Assembly (NCBI GenBank): GCA_032173965.1
Contig: CM063294.1
Span: 4,510,452-4,574,451, forward strand
Direction: 5' to 3'
Source of the DNA: Sitta carolinensis
Lineage: Eukaryota > Chordata > Aves > Passeriformes > Sittidae
Length of the DNA stretch: 64,000 bases
The notes beneath the pieces were generated by a model. The model was not told where the DNA came from. It worked only from the letters and a program-made list of their open reading frames with translations, and did not search any database. This document shows, piece by piece, positions 15,691 to 29,399 of this stretch. The position numbers were made by a program, and so were the translations under genes. Numbering within the stretch: position 1 is the stretch's first letter; each line of letters opens with the position of its first letter.

Positions 15691-15936
15691 TTTCCACTAT
15701 GTAGGTGACAGAATCCTAGCTTTTTTCAAATCTTTCTACTTTATTCGAGGCCTTGAAAACATAGAAGACAAGATACAGAGCTAATACAGACTTCCAAACC
15801 CCTTCTTTACTAAGGAACTTATTCTACAATTTTGGCAGTTTTAGTACAAGGACCAAAAACTCAGTGGAGAAGTTTCTGATCCCCAGCTCTGGAGTTGGAT
15901 TTCAGAAAGCAGCACCAAGGCCAGAACAGTGTAAGG

Positions 15937-15995
15937 TTTATGGCTGGACTTGATGACCTTGGGGGGTCTTTTCTAAGCTAAGTGAACCTATGCAG
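15937..15995 (+). mobile_element. CR1 3' end remnant
   Basis: The words ggctggacttgatgacctt, then ggtcttttctaagct and gaacctatg, match the sense 3' end of avian CR1 elements ('ggttggacttgatgatctt..aggtcttttccaacct..attctatg'). It is short, and opposite in orientation to the older fragment about 250 bp to the left. Confidence 0.6.
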
Positions 15996-16032
15996 AGCCT
16001 CAAGAGATGGACTGAGCTCCAGTTTGAGTTCT

Positions 16033-16054
16033 GGCAGGCAGGCAGGCAGGCAGG
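16033..16054. repeat. (GGCA)5.5 microsatellite
   Basis: Five GGCA units plus GG. It lies just right of the CR1 remnant near 15.95 kb. Confidence 0.9.
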
Positions 16055-18851
16055 TGGAGGCTCAGCTTCAATGTCTGTACCAGGGGTATAGCTCATTTGC
16101 ATCAAAATATAAAAACCCCTCCATATAAAATATAAGAGCTGCCTGGATCAAAATCTGCAGCAGAGTATCCATATTACCAAACACCCTTGAGTACAATCTT
16201 TTCCCACTTTCTGTCTGAAAAGGAGTGCTTAACCTCCATCTAATGGAGGACATGAGCAGACAAGAGCAAGGCTTGGGAATATGACAGGCAGCCACAAAGA
16301 AAACCTCATACATCACCTTCTGTTCAGAGCTCACCTTAAAAGATCCATTTGCAGACATTTAAATTTTACTTGTAAATATTTAGTATTAAATCCTGCTTTC
16401 GCCAGTCTCCCAGTGAGATTTTTACCAATAACTTAATAAGAGTCCATGCTCCAGGGATATGAATTGCAGATGGAATTACACTTTTAAAATGTATTTCTGA
16501 CTGTTTCATAAGATCTCCATATATATCACACTGTCCTTGGAATACTATCTTGACAGTTTATATGCAGAACATCCTCTGCAAGCATTTAAAAACAACAGTT
16601 TTAAACATCCAGATATTATTTTCAGTGAAAGTAACAGATCGGTTTTATAACAGCATGCTTTAACAACATTCAGATGATTCAAGGAAAAGCTAAATCCTCC
16701 ATCTTAAATTTCTGTCATCAAATGGGTTCAAGATTAACAACTTCTATACCTTTCTTTCACTTTGTTATTAGTTTTCCAATATTTTTTTCATCTAGATTAC
16801 CCTCTATTATTTAGTTATAACTTCCTCCATAATTGCAATCAATGAATAGTAATCACTTAATAAACATATCCTGACAGGTCTATTTTTGCTCTGGGAAAAG
16901 ATTAATTTTCTTTATCACCACTCCAGTAAGCAATTTCTTTCCTTACCTGAAGTAGCAAAGCAAACTGAAGTTCTGCTCTGCTTCAAACAGCAGCTGAGCA
17001 AGACCAGACACCCACTCCTTTCACTTTTATATTATTTGGATATAGATTTATCAAAATCTGTGTAACTTGGAACATGCATGCATTTTTATTTGCATTGATC
17101 CTTTCACATAATTCCACTGCACACAGGCAAAGGCTGCTTTGCACAAACACTGAGCTCACACTGCTGTTCTGGGAGGATTTTCTCAGTGCTTTTCTTAACC
17201 CGGGTAATTCAGAGAGAAAAAAAATGCAGTTCTGTTAAAACTTTTGAGCTTAGATACTCAACAATGAAATGACAAGGAGTGTGCATTCTGTCAAGCATCA
17301 GTTAAAGCCTAATTTGATATTAAATGGAATAAAATATCCTGAATGTACTCGGATACCTGCAGGTTGCTATGATGATTTCTTTTCCACTGCCACGTAAATA
17401 TAACACAAAGAAACTGGTAAAGAAACACAAACAAAAGAAAATGGTTTGTATCTAGAAGTCTTTTCTTCTTCACAGATCAATTTGTTCTAAGTGAACTTGG
17501 CCCAAAGTCACTGGAATCAAAGTAAGTTTTTCTGATGACTTCATTTCAGACTAGGGGTAGCAAAAATGGAAATTCAGAGTAAATAACTTCTCCTGCAGGA
17601 TTTGCATTTTCTGCCTTAGGACAAACAGACTGCAGTTTGTCAGTACCTTCAGAAAGCACTAATTTGTGGCATCTTTTTAGGTGGACACTCCTCAGTCATT
17701 CTGACACTAAATGGTGTGTCAAACTTTCAGCTGAAGATGAAACCATAATGGCAGTAACTCTAAATGACAGGGAGTTTCTGTAAAATTTAAGTTCACTTTA
17801 GTTCTTCACACCAACGTCTAAAACATCTTGAGCAACTCATCGATGCACCAACATATCAGTTCATTCTAAGCACAAACTTCCCAGTGGTAACTTCTAGAAA
17901 TTTCATACCAATACTGACAAAAATCACTTTTACCATCCTTTTCCTCTGAACTCTGTGTTTCAGCTCCATGTAACATAAACCAGTGGGGTCACAGTGAGTT
18001 GTCCCCTGAACTCAAAGCCATTCCTGACATCAGCCTTTGTGCTTTTGTAAAGGGCCTCAGGACATGACCATGTGAAAATTCTTACTAATACAGGCCTGTC
18101 ACAAGAATATCTGTCTGCATGCAACAGACAACTTCTGACTGCACACATTTCATCCATAATAACTAGAAGGGCATACTTGAATTATTTTGCACTAGTCTCA
18201 TCTTTGCCACAGGCAGGACCACATTAAGTTTCAAGGAAATCTGTGTAATACATACCAAACAAAAAAAGCTTACGCATATTTTAATCACTTTAGAGGTATC
18301 ACCCTTCCTCTGGAAAGAACTGATTATATACATCAATAATAAGGAAGATATCTAGTTCAAAGCTCTGAAAATTAGACTTAAAATCTCACTTCAGAGTTCA
18401 CTAGTTCAGCTTGCAATTTTCAGCATACTTTTGAGATCTTGGTAAAAGGCATCTTTTTGTCTGCACAGTAATGAAGACTTTACATACACTAATTACTTCT
18501 AAACATCGGCACATTACTAAGAGATTATAAAGCAAAACAAATTTTGTGCGAAGCATCAACTTCTGAAATAAGCAATTATTACAGAATTTAATGGAAAAAT
18601 TATATACTAGGCATTTTGTAAAGATGTGGGAAGAACTTTGAAAGCAAAATGCCTGGATTAATCTAGCAGAGGTATGTTGGTATGATGGAAGTCTGAAAGC
18701 AATTATGAAAAAAACACTCTGCATCTGTGCTGGTCACAAAGTGTTCAGTCATAAAAGCTTTGATTTAAATCATATTAGCACAGTGTGGCGGAAGCATGCA
18801 GCACCACAACATCAAAGGATGTGCCCTGAAAATATGTAAAATATGTATCAA

Positions 18852-18856
18852 TTTTT

Positions 18857-18896
<40 letters not shown>

Positions 18897-18905
18897 TTTT
18901 TTTTT
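18852..18905. repeat. Long poly-T tract
   Basis: A tract of T with a few interruptions, including an uninterrupted run of about 33 T at 18859-18891. It could be a simple repeat or a poly(A) tail of a minus-strand retrocopy, but no matching body was seen to its right. Confidence 0.9.
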
Positions 18906-20021
18906 AAATCTCTCCAATAGGAGTGTACTTTTTTTCCCAATTCATGTGTGTATCAGAAAGGGTTTGTATATCCAAAGAGAAATCACAGGGGAATGAAAAA
19001 GAAAAAAGAGCTTGAGGGATGCAAGAGTCTCACCATACGTTTAAGTAAAGAAATAACAATTCACTTGTAATAGGACTGTCCCATTAAGGTCCCTGACTGC
19101 CATGAAAATCTCAAATGACCTAGTATTTTCTTGCTTAAATTCACCACCTTAAGATAATGAAAACAACGTGACTTTGGATTTGGACTCACCAGATTTATTC
19201 TAAGGCATACTTCACAGTTCTCCAAAGATTCTCTGGAGAAATGTACACTCTCCTGAACCTCACAGTCTCAGCAGATGGATACTCAGACTTCTCAGAAGGG
19301 ATGCGATCACTGAGAATTTCCCATTTTTGATTATAGCTCAGCGAAAATAACAGTTTTCTCCTTTGTTTTGAGTAAATTTTCAAAACAATCCAAATAGAAT
19401 GTCCGATTGCTTGTAGAGACAAAATAAAGAACTTCACTTCAGACCAATTAATTCCTCTTCTGAGCAAATTTTCAAACGTTGGTAACTGAGAGGACAGAAC
19501 ATCATTGCTTTGTGTCAGGGTGGCCTTTCTGAAGGGCCAGCTGTGATGGGGCTGCAGGCTCTGGGGAAGGGGCAGCACTGCTGGCACGGTCCCTATGTGA
19601 GCCCAGGGCCACTGTCCCAGCACAGCACGGGCACACTGGAGCTGCTCCTGAGCCAGCAGGAACACAGCCGGCCCCAGCACCCAGCCCCTGCCCGGGGCAT
19701 GGACAGCAGCAGGAGAGCGCTGAGCCACCAGACCGGGACATTAAAAGAGGCCACTCACACCGAGGAATGCTTACTTAAGTTTGAAAATCATTCAGGCTGG
19801 GATGATACTGAGACATCATCCATAGTACCATGTGCTGTATTTGTTGATACCATTTGTTACATCTTTACTCACTAATGTGGAATTTGTTGTTGTGTTGATT
19901 TTTTGTTTTTTTTTTTTTTTCCTCTCTAAATCGGTTTGTTACTGATTTGAAATAATTCCAAGAGCCACAATAATTATAATAATAATTCCAGGGTTAACAT
20001 CTGAGAGCACTTGGGTCCTTA

Positions 20022-22071
<2,050 letters not shown>

Positions 22072-22272
22072 CGACGGAGCAGTCGGGGCCCATCCAGCTG
22101 GGGTCGCAGGAGCAGAGGCCGGTGTCGGGCAGCACGGAGCCGTGGCCGCTGCACTGCTCGGGGCAGCGCGCCCGCGGCAGCGCGCAGCCCGGCCCGCCCC
22201 AGCCCGGGCTGCACAGGCACTCCCCGCTCACACACACCCCGTGGCCGGAGCACGTCGGGTCCACGCAGTCCA
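22072..22272 (-). CDS. TENM2: TENM2 exon: EGF repeats 4 and 5 (GC-rich)
   Basis: This 201-nt exon has phase 1-1. The acceptor is ccctgcag before TGGACTGCG and the donor is GTCG|gtaagc. It encodes [14 protein letters not shown] through [11 protein letters not shown]4 has six cysteines and EGF5 has five, as in all teneurins, where EGF5 supplies the second dimerising cysteine. The residue at the missing third-cysteine position of EGF5 is valine ([11 protein letters not shown]), where I remember an aromatic residue in other vertebrates. I count 155 G/C in 201 bases (77%). Several replacements relative to the remembered mammalian protein go toward Ala, Pro, Gly and Arg. The exon is clearly coding, since the frame and all expected cysteines are kept. 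Confidence 0.95.
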
Positions 22273-25200
22273 CTGCAGGGGGAAACACAAACCACGGGCA
22301 CAAGGGTCACTCCACGCCTGGGGAGGCTGGCTCGGGAAAAAGTCTGAGCCGCGGTGATAAAACAAACGAAAAAAAATTGAGGTGGTTTCTCCAAGGTATA
22401 TGAATAGCCGGTCTGAGAATGGGAAAGTGAAGTAATTAATATTTTGTGTTAAATAAATCAAGGAGGGTTTGAGTGTTCAATGACAGTTTACTGCAGGAAT
22501 GCTGTGGTGGAGAAGCATGAAAGCTTAAAAATAGCAAATATATATATATATATATAGTCAGAGTTCCACACATAAACCTGGAGACATTTCTTCTGAAATA
22601 CAATGAAGATCCAATGACTCATGTACTGTATTTCAATTAGGAAAGAAGTTAATAATTTGCCGTTTTAAAGGATTTTTTATTTGGAGTATCTTTATAAAAG
22701 CTGCTATTATTACTATTGAAATGTTAGAGCATTGTCTGAACATTAGGACAGCCACTGCAAGTACGCAGAAGTCAAAATGTCAGTGGCTTTCAGCTTCATT
22801 CAGGCACTTCTGAATGTTCGACCCATGGTCCTTTAGTAGCTGAGCTCTGAAACTGAGAGCCCTAGCTACTTCAACACATACTCTAATACAGCAGATTGCT
22901 TCTCTTAAAGAAGTAAAACCAGATACAGATACGGATTTCAACCCAGAAACAACAAAGTGAAAATAGTTACGATGAAAAATGATGCAATGAAATTTCAGTT
23001 GCTATTTTAATCCTATAAGGGAATGTTACAAGCTGTCTTTCAAATAAACTTTATCAGTAACATTATGAGTTTCCAAATTTTTATCTTCTATCATGAATCT
23101 GTATAACAATACTCTGCTTTACTGCCAATACCCACTGGAAGGCTTTACCAAATGCCTTTTGGTGTGGAATGGAAGGCCAAGGTCAAATTTATGTTTTAAA
23201 TAACTTGAATTCGTCTCATGACTGGTATACATTAGCTCACAACAGCAGGACCAAGAATGATTTGCATTCTCCCTCGCTGCTCCAGGAAGATCTGAGTTTA
23301 TAATGAAAGTGATTTATCTCTCATCTTTTCCAAATTGATCCTTCTAAATTAAGGCAGAGACATTTTCACTCCACCTGATGTGAACAAATCAAAGTTCAAA
23401 TCTCAACTTTTCTATAAACATAGAGCCTTGTCAAAGTATTTCATTTAGTTGCAGAACATTTAAAGCAAGTATATAGAACAGATACAGGCAGAGGATTGAG
23501 ACAGGCACATTTAGAGATGCAATAAAATGAGTTATCAGAGTACAGTAGTAGAGGAAGAAATCACTGTAAAATTCCATACAATATTTTCATTTTAATGATG
23601 ATATTTCCTATCATTTTGGGTTTGCTTCTTCTTTTTTTCTTTAAGATTTAAAGCTGAGTTAATTTGACATGAAAATACTATAATGCAATTTCATATTTAT
23701 AGGTAAATCAAGACTGGTTTGTGGTTCACCTCAAAGTTGATAAATTCATAAACTGTTTTAAATTACACAGAGTGCTTGTCCTGTATTGTTACTCCTTCTT
23801 TGTGCTTAGCCAAATTATAACCTGTCTGAAGTTTACAATGCATATTTTATACAATTTCTGTTGAACTCAATGGACACAGAGCTGTGAAAAAACAGTCTGA
23901 TTGAATGAAGAGTAAAGTACATAAAAACTTAGGTTAATCTGTTTTAAGGATGAAGGTTACTTCCCCCCTACATTTGGTCTATTCTGAGTGTTTTTAGAAT
24001 ATATATTTTAACAGAAAATGTAGAAGGGTAACAGGTATAACATTGTTACAGGACAGCTAACTTTAGGAGATAATGATAAGTCATAATGTACTCTCCTTGT
24101 CAGGAATGTATCATCTTCCTTCTCAAATGAAAGCACTAATGAAAGGAATGTGGAGCATATGAAAAACACCACCTTCTGCTACATAAATTAACTGTCTTCC
24201 CTCTATCCCGAATTACAGTGCTCATGCAGCTTTGATTTATTCCTACAGAATGAGCCTATCAATGCCCCTAAGCCCCCAATCTCCCTTGTTTTACAGGATA
24301 ACACACTAAACACCTTTGTCCTTTGTTCTAGACAAATGTGCTTTACAGCTGTTTTGTTCTATCATCTGGGTAAGTAGTAGCTTTCAAAGTTTAAACTGAG
24401 GAGAGTTCTTACTCTGAGCTCCAATCTCGTTCTATTTTAATACATGCTCAGAGTTATCATCTCGGGCCAGATCCTCGCTGCTGAAATTAGCATAATGTGA
24501 TTACCTGCAGCAGAACTGCTCTGACTCGTGTTGCAGAGGCTCTGGCCCTGAGGTGTAGCAGGGTTTACAATGGTGTTTAATCAGGATTTATAAATGGACC
24601 CTCTTCGGTGTTTAAACAAAGGAGAATGCGCCTTAGCAAGTACGTTAGGCTTGGAACTCACAGCCCCCTGGCAGCTCAGATCATTAGAGCTCATTTAGTA
24701 TTGGGCCCTCTGTAGATTTGACAAAAAAAGGTACTGAAAGCAATTTATATCCTTAAGGACAAAAAAGGAGGTCAAGGAGTTTTCCGAACAATATGTACCA
24801 CGAAGTCCCCAAAGAGCCATGAATTACACTTATGAAGTTAAATGTCATTGAAAAATGACTCAACCAAGAAAGTGACAAGAAAACCACCCTTAACTTAACC
24901 TGATTTGGCAATTTCACTTGTGTCCCCCCAAAGCAGGCTGAACAAAGCCTGACAAATACCCCACTTCATCTTCTGTGCAAATTTGTTAATAGAAAAACAG
25001 TGTTTATGCTGCAAAAATCGTGCATCAAAAATATTGATTTTGGTGTCACTTGCATTTCAGGTAAATTGTTTGAACAATATAACCATGATGAATATCAGAA
25101 ATAAAAAGCTATTGGGAAGGAAAAAAAAAAATGCTGACCCACTTATTCTAATTCAATATCCTAGTAGGAAAATGGCAAATGATCAACCTTTGCCATTCCT

Positions 25201-27516
25201 TTTGGAAGTCCAAATCAATAGAGGAGATTTCATATATATAAATACAGAAATATTATTTCTATCATTCTACCATTAAAAGTGTAAAATTTCTATTCATTAA
25301 AAACTTTAACTAAGATTAGATGATTAATTAGAGAAATGCCACTTCATAGTGTACCCTTTCTTCCATAGCAATTGAATTAATGTGAGAAATACGTACAAAA
25401 GAAATGGAATTTTAGAGTAGAAAGATGGTGGTTGATTTTTATTTATTTGAAAATTAATTAATTGACTTATTTATTGCCCAATCATATATGCAAAAGGTTA
25501 CTTTAACCTTTCTTGTCATGTTATTGGACCCTTCCACATTTCGAATCGATACCTCCTGCCTTTGTAACCCATTTATCTTTTTAGGAAGAAACTTATCCTT
25601 CCAAGCACAGTGTTGATTAAATAATGTATATCCTTTCATCTCACATAGCCATTCACCTCCCAAAAAGTTCTGTTGACTGATAGTTTTGTTGTGTTCCCAA
25701 TTTTGGCTGGAGTTAACACAACACCTTTGCAAAAAGGCTTTTTCTATAAACTCCTCTGGAGCTGCTGATGTCTTTGCTTCCCCATTCCAACATTCACCTG
25801 AGGATAAGAGGGATTAAGCACTACAGGAGCCTGTTGGTCTTACAGGAGTTTGGGGATCCAAGGTAGGGAGATCCATGGGGATCCATGGCCCAGACAGACC
25901 ACAGCCACTCTAGAGAACTGAAAGCAGAGAGAATTCCATGCAAGCAGCTGGAAATTACAATCAAAGTGAGGGAGGAATGGCTTGCAAATTTCTTGAATTA
26001 AATGAAACAAAGACTGTTTTAGGCTATCTACCATAATCTCCCTAATGTCACAAGCATTTATACAGCAACAGAAAATACAATGAAATGTATAAAACTCAAT
26101 GAGACCAAGCAAACAATTGCAGTTAGTACCAGGGAGAGGTTCTGCATTCCTGGGGAATAGACTGGGTGCAGTAGAGCATGTTAAAGACAGTCTTTCCCAT
26201 CTTTGATTTGGATGAGAATGATAGCTAAAGCAAGGCATTTCAGATAATTTTTGAAAATCTCTTAGTATCATACACTCAGGGGGAACTGAGAACTATCAAT
26301 TCTAAGGGGAAAAAAAAGGACATTACAGCATTTTCTGGATATAGTTTAAAATGTAATCCATTAAAAACAATGCAAAAACTCTTGCCTTCAACTGAATTCT
26401 AGAGAAAAGTTCTAATAACCAGTGTTGTGAGGAAGAAGTTGACAGGAATGGATTGAAGAAACACCAGTGAGGATCCTTGTTTTTTGGTTTTTTTTTCCTT
26501 TTACCACAAATTCACTCAGACTAATGCAAGATCTTGTCCTAAAGGTGATGACTGTGGACCTGAGAATAAAACTCTTAAAGGTTTGTTTATCCCCAGTTTT
26601 CTTTCCTTTGTTTTCTGATGGGAGAGAGCTGTTTACAATAGTGTAAGGTAAAAGTTGATACACACAGTATTAATACAGCTCTGCAACCCATTCAGAATAA
26701 TCCAGAAAGACTCCTCGGTCCTAACAGCATGACATCCCAGCCCTATCACTTCACTACTCAAGCTGCTTCTCTGTTTGGAGGATTAACAAACTGGAGCACA
26801 GTAATGTATTTTAAAAAGAAAAGCAGTCCAATTTTCGTTGTGCATTCTAACAGAAAACTCTGTGAATATAACCGGTATTGAGCTTAATCTATGACCACGT
26901 TTTGCATGGGTTATTTTTAAAAATTTCTTCATTCTATGTACTCAAGGAATTGGACACTTTCAACCTGAAAAGCTTTTCTGCATTTAAAGGACAGTTATTG
27001 CTTGTGTGTGCCATCTACCTTTCCTTAATACCATATGATTGCAGCCAGCAGGAGTAATTTGCCCCACATTAAGTCTGTAAGTAACATGGATATCCAAGTC
27101 TTTCAAATATTTTTCATCAGTTTCTGTCTTAATAGTGATTGATATGTGCTCTGTGTGAAGTTGAAGCTACACAATTTTGACTACCACTGCTCCTTTTTCC
27201 TCTGCATTTCACATCTAAATTTTTCGGTAAACATAATCCATAAGAAAAGATTTTTCTTTGCTCTTCAACAAAGGAATTATTCAGGTTTATTTGTGGCAGA
27301 CACTCAATACTGCAAAGCAATGTATACAGAAGGCCTGAAGTTTTGTCTGAACTCTGATAGAGCAGTAAAATTGTGACAGAGTACGTTTTTACCCTCTTTT
27401 ACCTGCTATAGCAGGTTTATGCTTAGATTTTTATTCTATTCTTCCCTTTTCTCCTAGCCATTAAATAAGTCCCAAACCCAGAAGACACTCAACAACAGAG
27501 AAAATAAATATCCTAC
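22273..27516 (-). other. TENM2: TENM2 intron between EGF2-3 and EGF4-5 exons
   Basis: This 5244-bp intron runs from gtagga to ccctgcag. It is AT-rich and largely unique in appearance, with one (AT)n run near 22.55 kb. No gene, RNA gene or complete repeat is recognised. Confidence 0.9.
22538..22556. repeat. (AT)n microsatellite
   Basis: Nineteen bases of alternating A and T. Confidence 0.9.
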
Positions 27517-27711
27517 CTTCCTCACAGTTTTCTCCTTTATAGCCCACAGAACAGACACAGTTCCCTTCGATGCAGGAACCATGCCCTCCACATGAGGGGT
27601 CAATACACTGGCTGATGGGCACATCACACTCAGGACCTTTCCAGCCACTGTAGCACAAGCAGGTGCCTTTGGAGTACTGACCATTGCCACTGCACAGAAC
27701 GGGGCAGGCAG
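27517..27711 (-). CDS. TENM2: TENM2 exon: EGF repeats 2 and 3
   Basis: This 195-nt exon has phase 1-1. The acceptor is ttttccag before CTGCCTGCC and the donor is GAAG|gtagga. It encodes [16 protein letters not shown] through [12 protein letters not shown]2 has five cysteines: tyrosine in GNGQYSKG stands where the third cysteine would be. This is the known teneurin arrangement that leaves a free cysteine for covalent dimerisation. EGF3 ([12 protein letters not shown] onward) has all six cysteines. The exon is isolated between an 18.6-kb upstream intron and a 5.2-kb downstream intron. Confidence 0.95.
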
Positions 27712-29399
27712 CTGGAAAACGGAAGGAAAGAAAAACAGCACACAGGGTCAAGCATGAAGTCTTGTAAAAGTGCACTAAAAATCCACTATCAAACACTTAT
27801 ACTCAAATACGTTCATTTACTGGGGAAAAAAACAAAAACAAAACATCTGAGATAATTTGTAGTGGTTCAGTTCTTCATCTCCCAAACAAATAATTTGATT
27901 GCTGTTTAATAAAGCACATATGTGTTGGGCATTCTGAGAATACAACTTTTGAGAATACTGATAAGGTTTGGGATAACTGTTGAGTTAATGTGAACAGATT
28001 TGAGTTTGACATTACTCTGCTTTGTTTCTCTAGGTAACATCCAATTTTCACAGATAGAACACATAACATTCAGTCCCCACAACAGCTTATTACATGGCAC
28101 CTTTCTTCCACCGTAACACTTCTCTAATGTGATGTCCCCAAACTTTTGTAGACCCTTTGGTTTTCAGTGTAAGAATCTTGACCACGAGAATGACACAAGC
28201 TTTCAGCTACTACAAATGCACCTTGCCACCACTATCCCTGCTACAACCTTGTTTCCCTGAATCCCAGTGACAGCTTTTACCCTGTGTGTATTGGCAAGAA
28301 AGCACCATTAACCCTTACCCCTCACCATGGTATTATTCAAGGGGGGTAAGACATTCTGAGCAAATATTCATTTATGCAAATGAAGTGAAGTCTATGAATA
28401 ATAAAAGTAGCCAGTAGGTCTTGGGTGCCAGGAATCAGATGTTGTACATATGCAGAGCAACGGAGAGAAACAAGTGCTTGATTAAAACCCAGGTGCATAT
28501 AAATGTCTCAGAGTCATATTCACTCCTATGTGCTCATGTCTCCCTTGGGAACATGGCAATCTGTGAACTTCTGTGCCTGTCAAAGACTGGGTGTGTGGTC
28601 ACTAGCCAGAGAAATGGAAAAAATAACAGAGAAATAAGAGAAACTGGGAGTAATGAAGCGAGTCTTTGAGAAAAGCTGGGAGCACTTTTGTGCTCTTCTC
28701 TCTGATGCAGTTTGATAAAGACAGAAAAGTATTTCCCTGTCTTTTCCCTTTACAAAATAATTAGAAGTGAACACCCAGTTTTACAGTGCCAAAAATATAC
28801 TCAAAAGCTACTATTAATCATTAAAAGGTCCTAATGTCTTCTTGGCTTCTATTATCCCTTTAACCTGAATGATCAAGAAGAACCCAAGGAATTGATTTCC
28901 TACAAAGAAATGTGCAATGGTCAGTTATTCAACTTCTCCATTGTTCAGTCCTGCAATCCTTATTAATCTTACCTGTCCCATTGATCTGCTGCAACCACAC
29001 ATTTCAGGAGAGAGTTTAAATGAATTTTCTTATTTGAGATTGGAAAAAATTGATCAGAAAAAATAAAATTCAGATTTCTAAACTGAAATGTTAGCTAAAA
29101 TTTAGAGTGCTGAGAATTATTTCGATTAAGACTAAAGATACATGGGCTACATGTCATATAACATGTATGATATTTTTTGGCCTATTTTGCTTTTACAGAA
29201 GAACAATATTATGGGCAGTATGCTGAATTTTGGGGTTTGCTACTGCTCCTATGTCTTAGATCCATATTGTCCATCCTTTGGTAGCAAGAGGACTTCATTC
29301 TACTGCATTTCTGGTGTTCTCTCTTACTATAAGTTTTGTCCAGTTGCTTTCTTATGCACTGCAAAAATGAACAGAAATTTGAATAAAATATAACTTCCA

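Noticed and set aside
19195..19728. 177-codon open frame on the minus strand in the intron after the EGF6-7 exon.
   Set aside because: I recognise no domain, and composition changes midway from GC-rich to AT-rich. About one frame this long is expected by chance in 64 kb of both strands. No splice or start context supports it.
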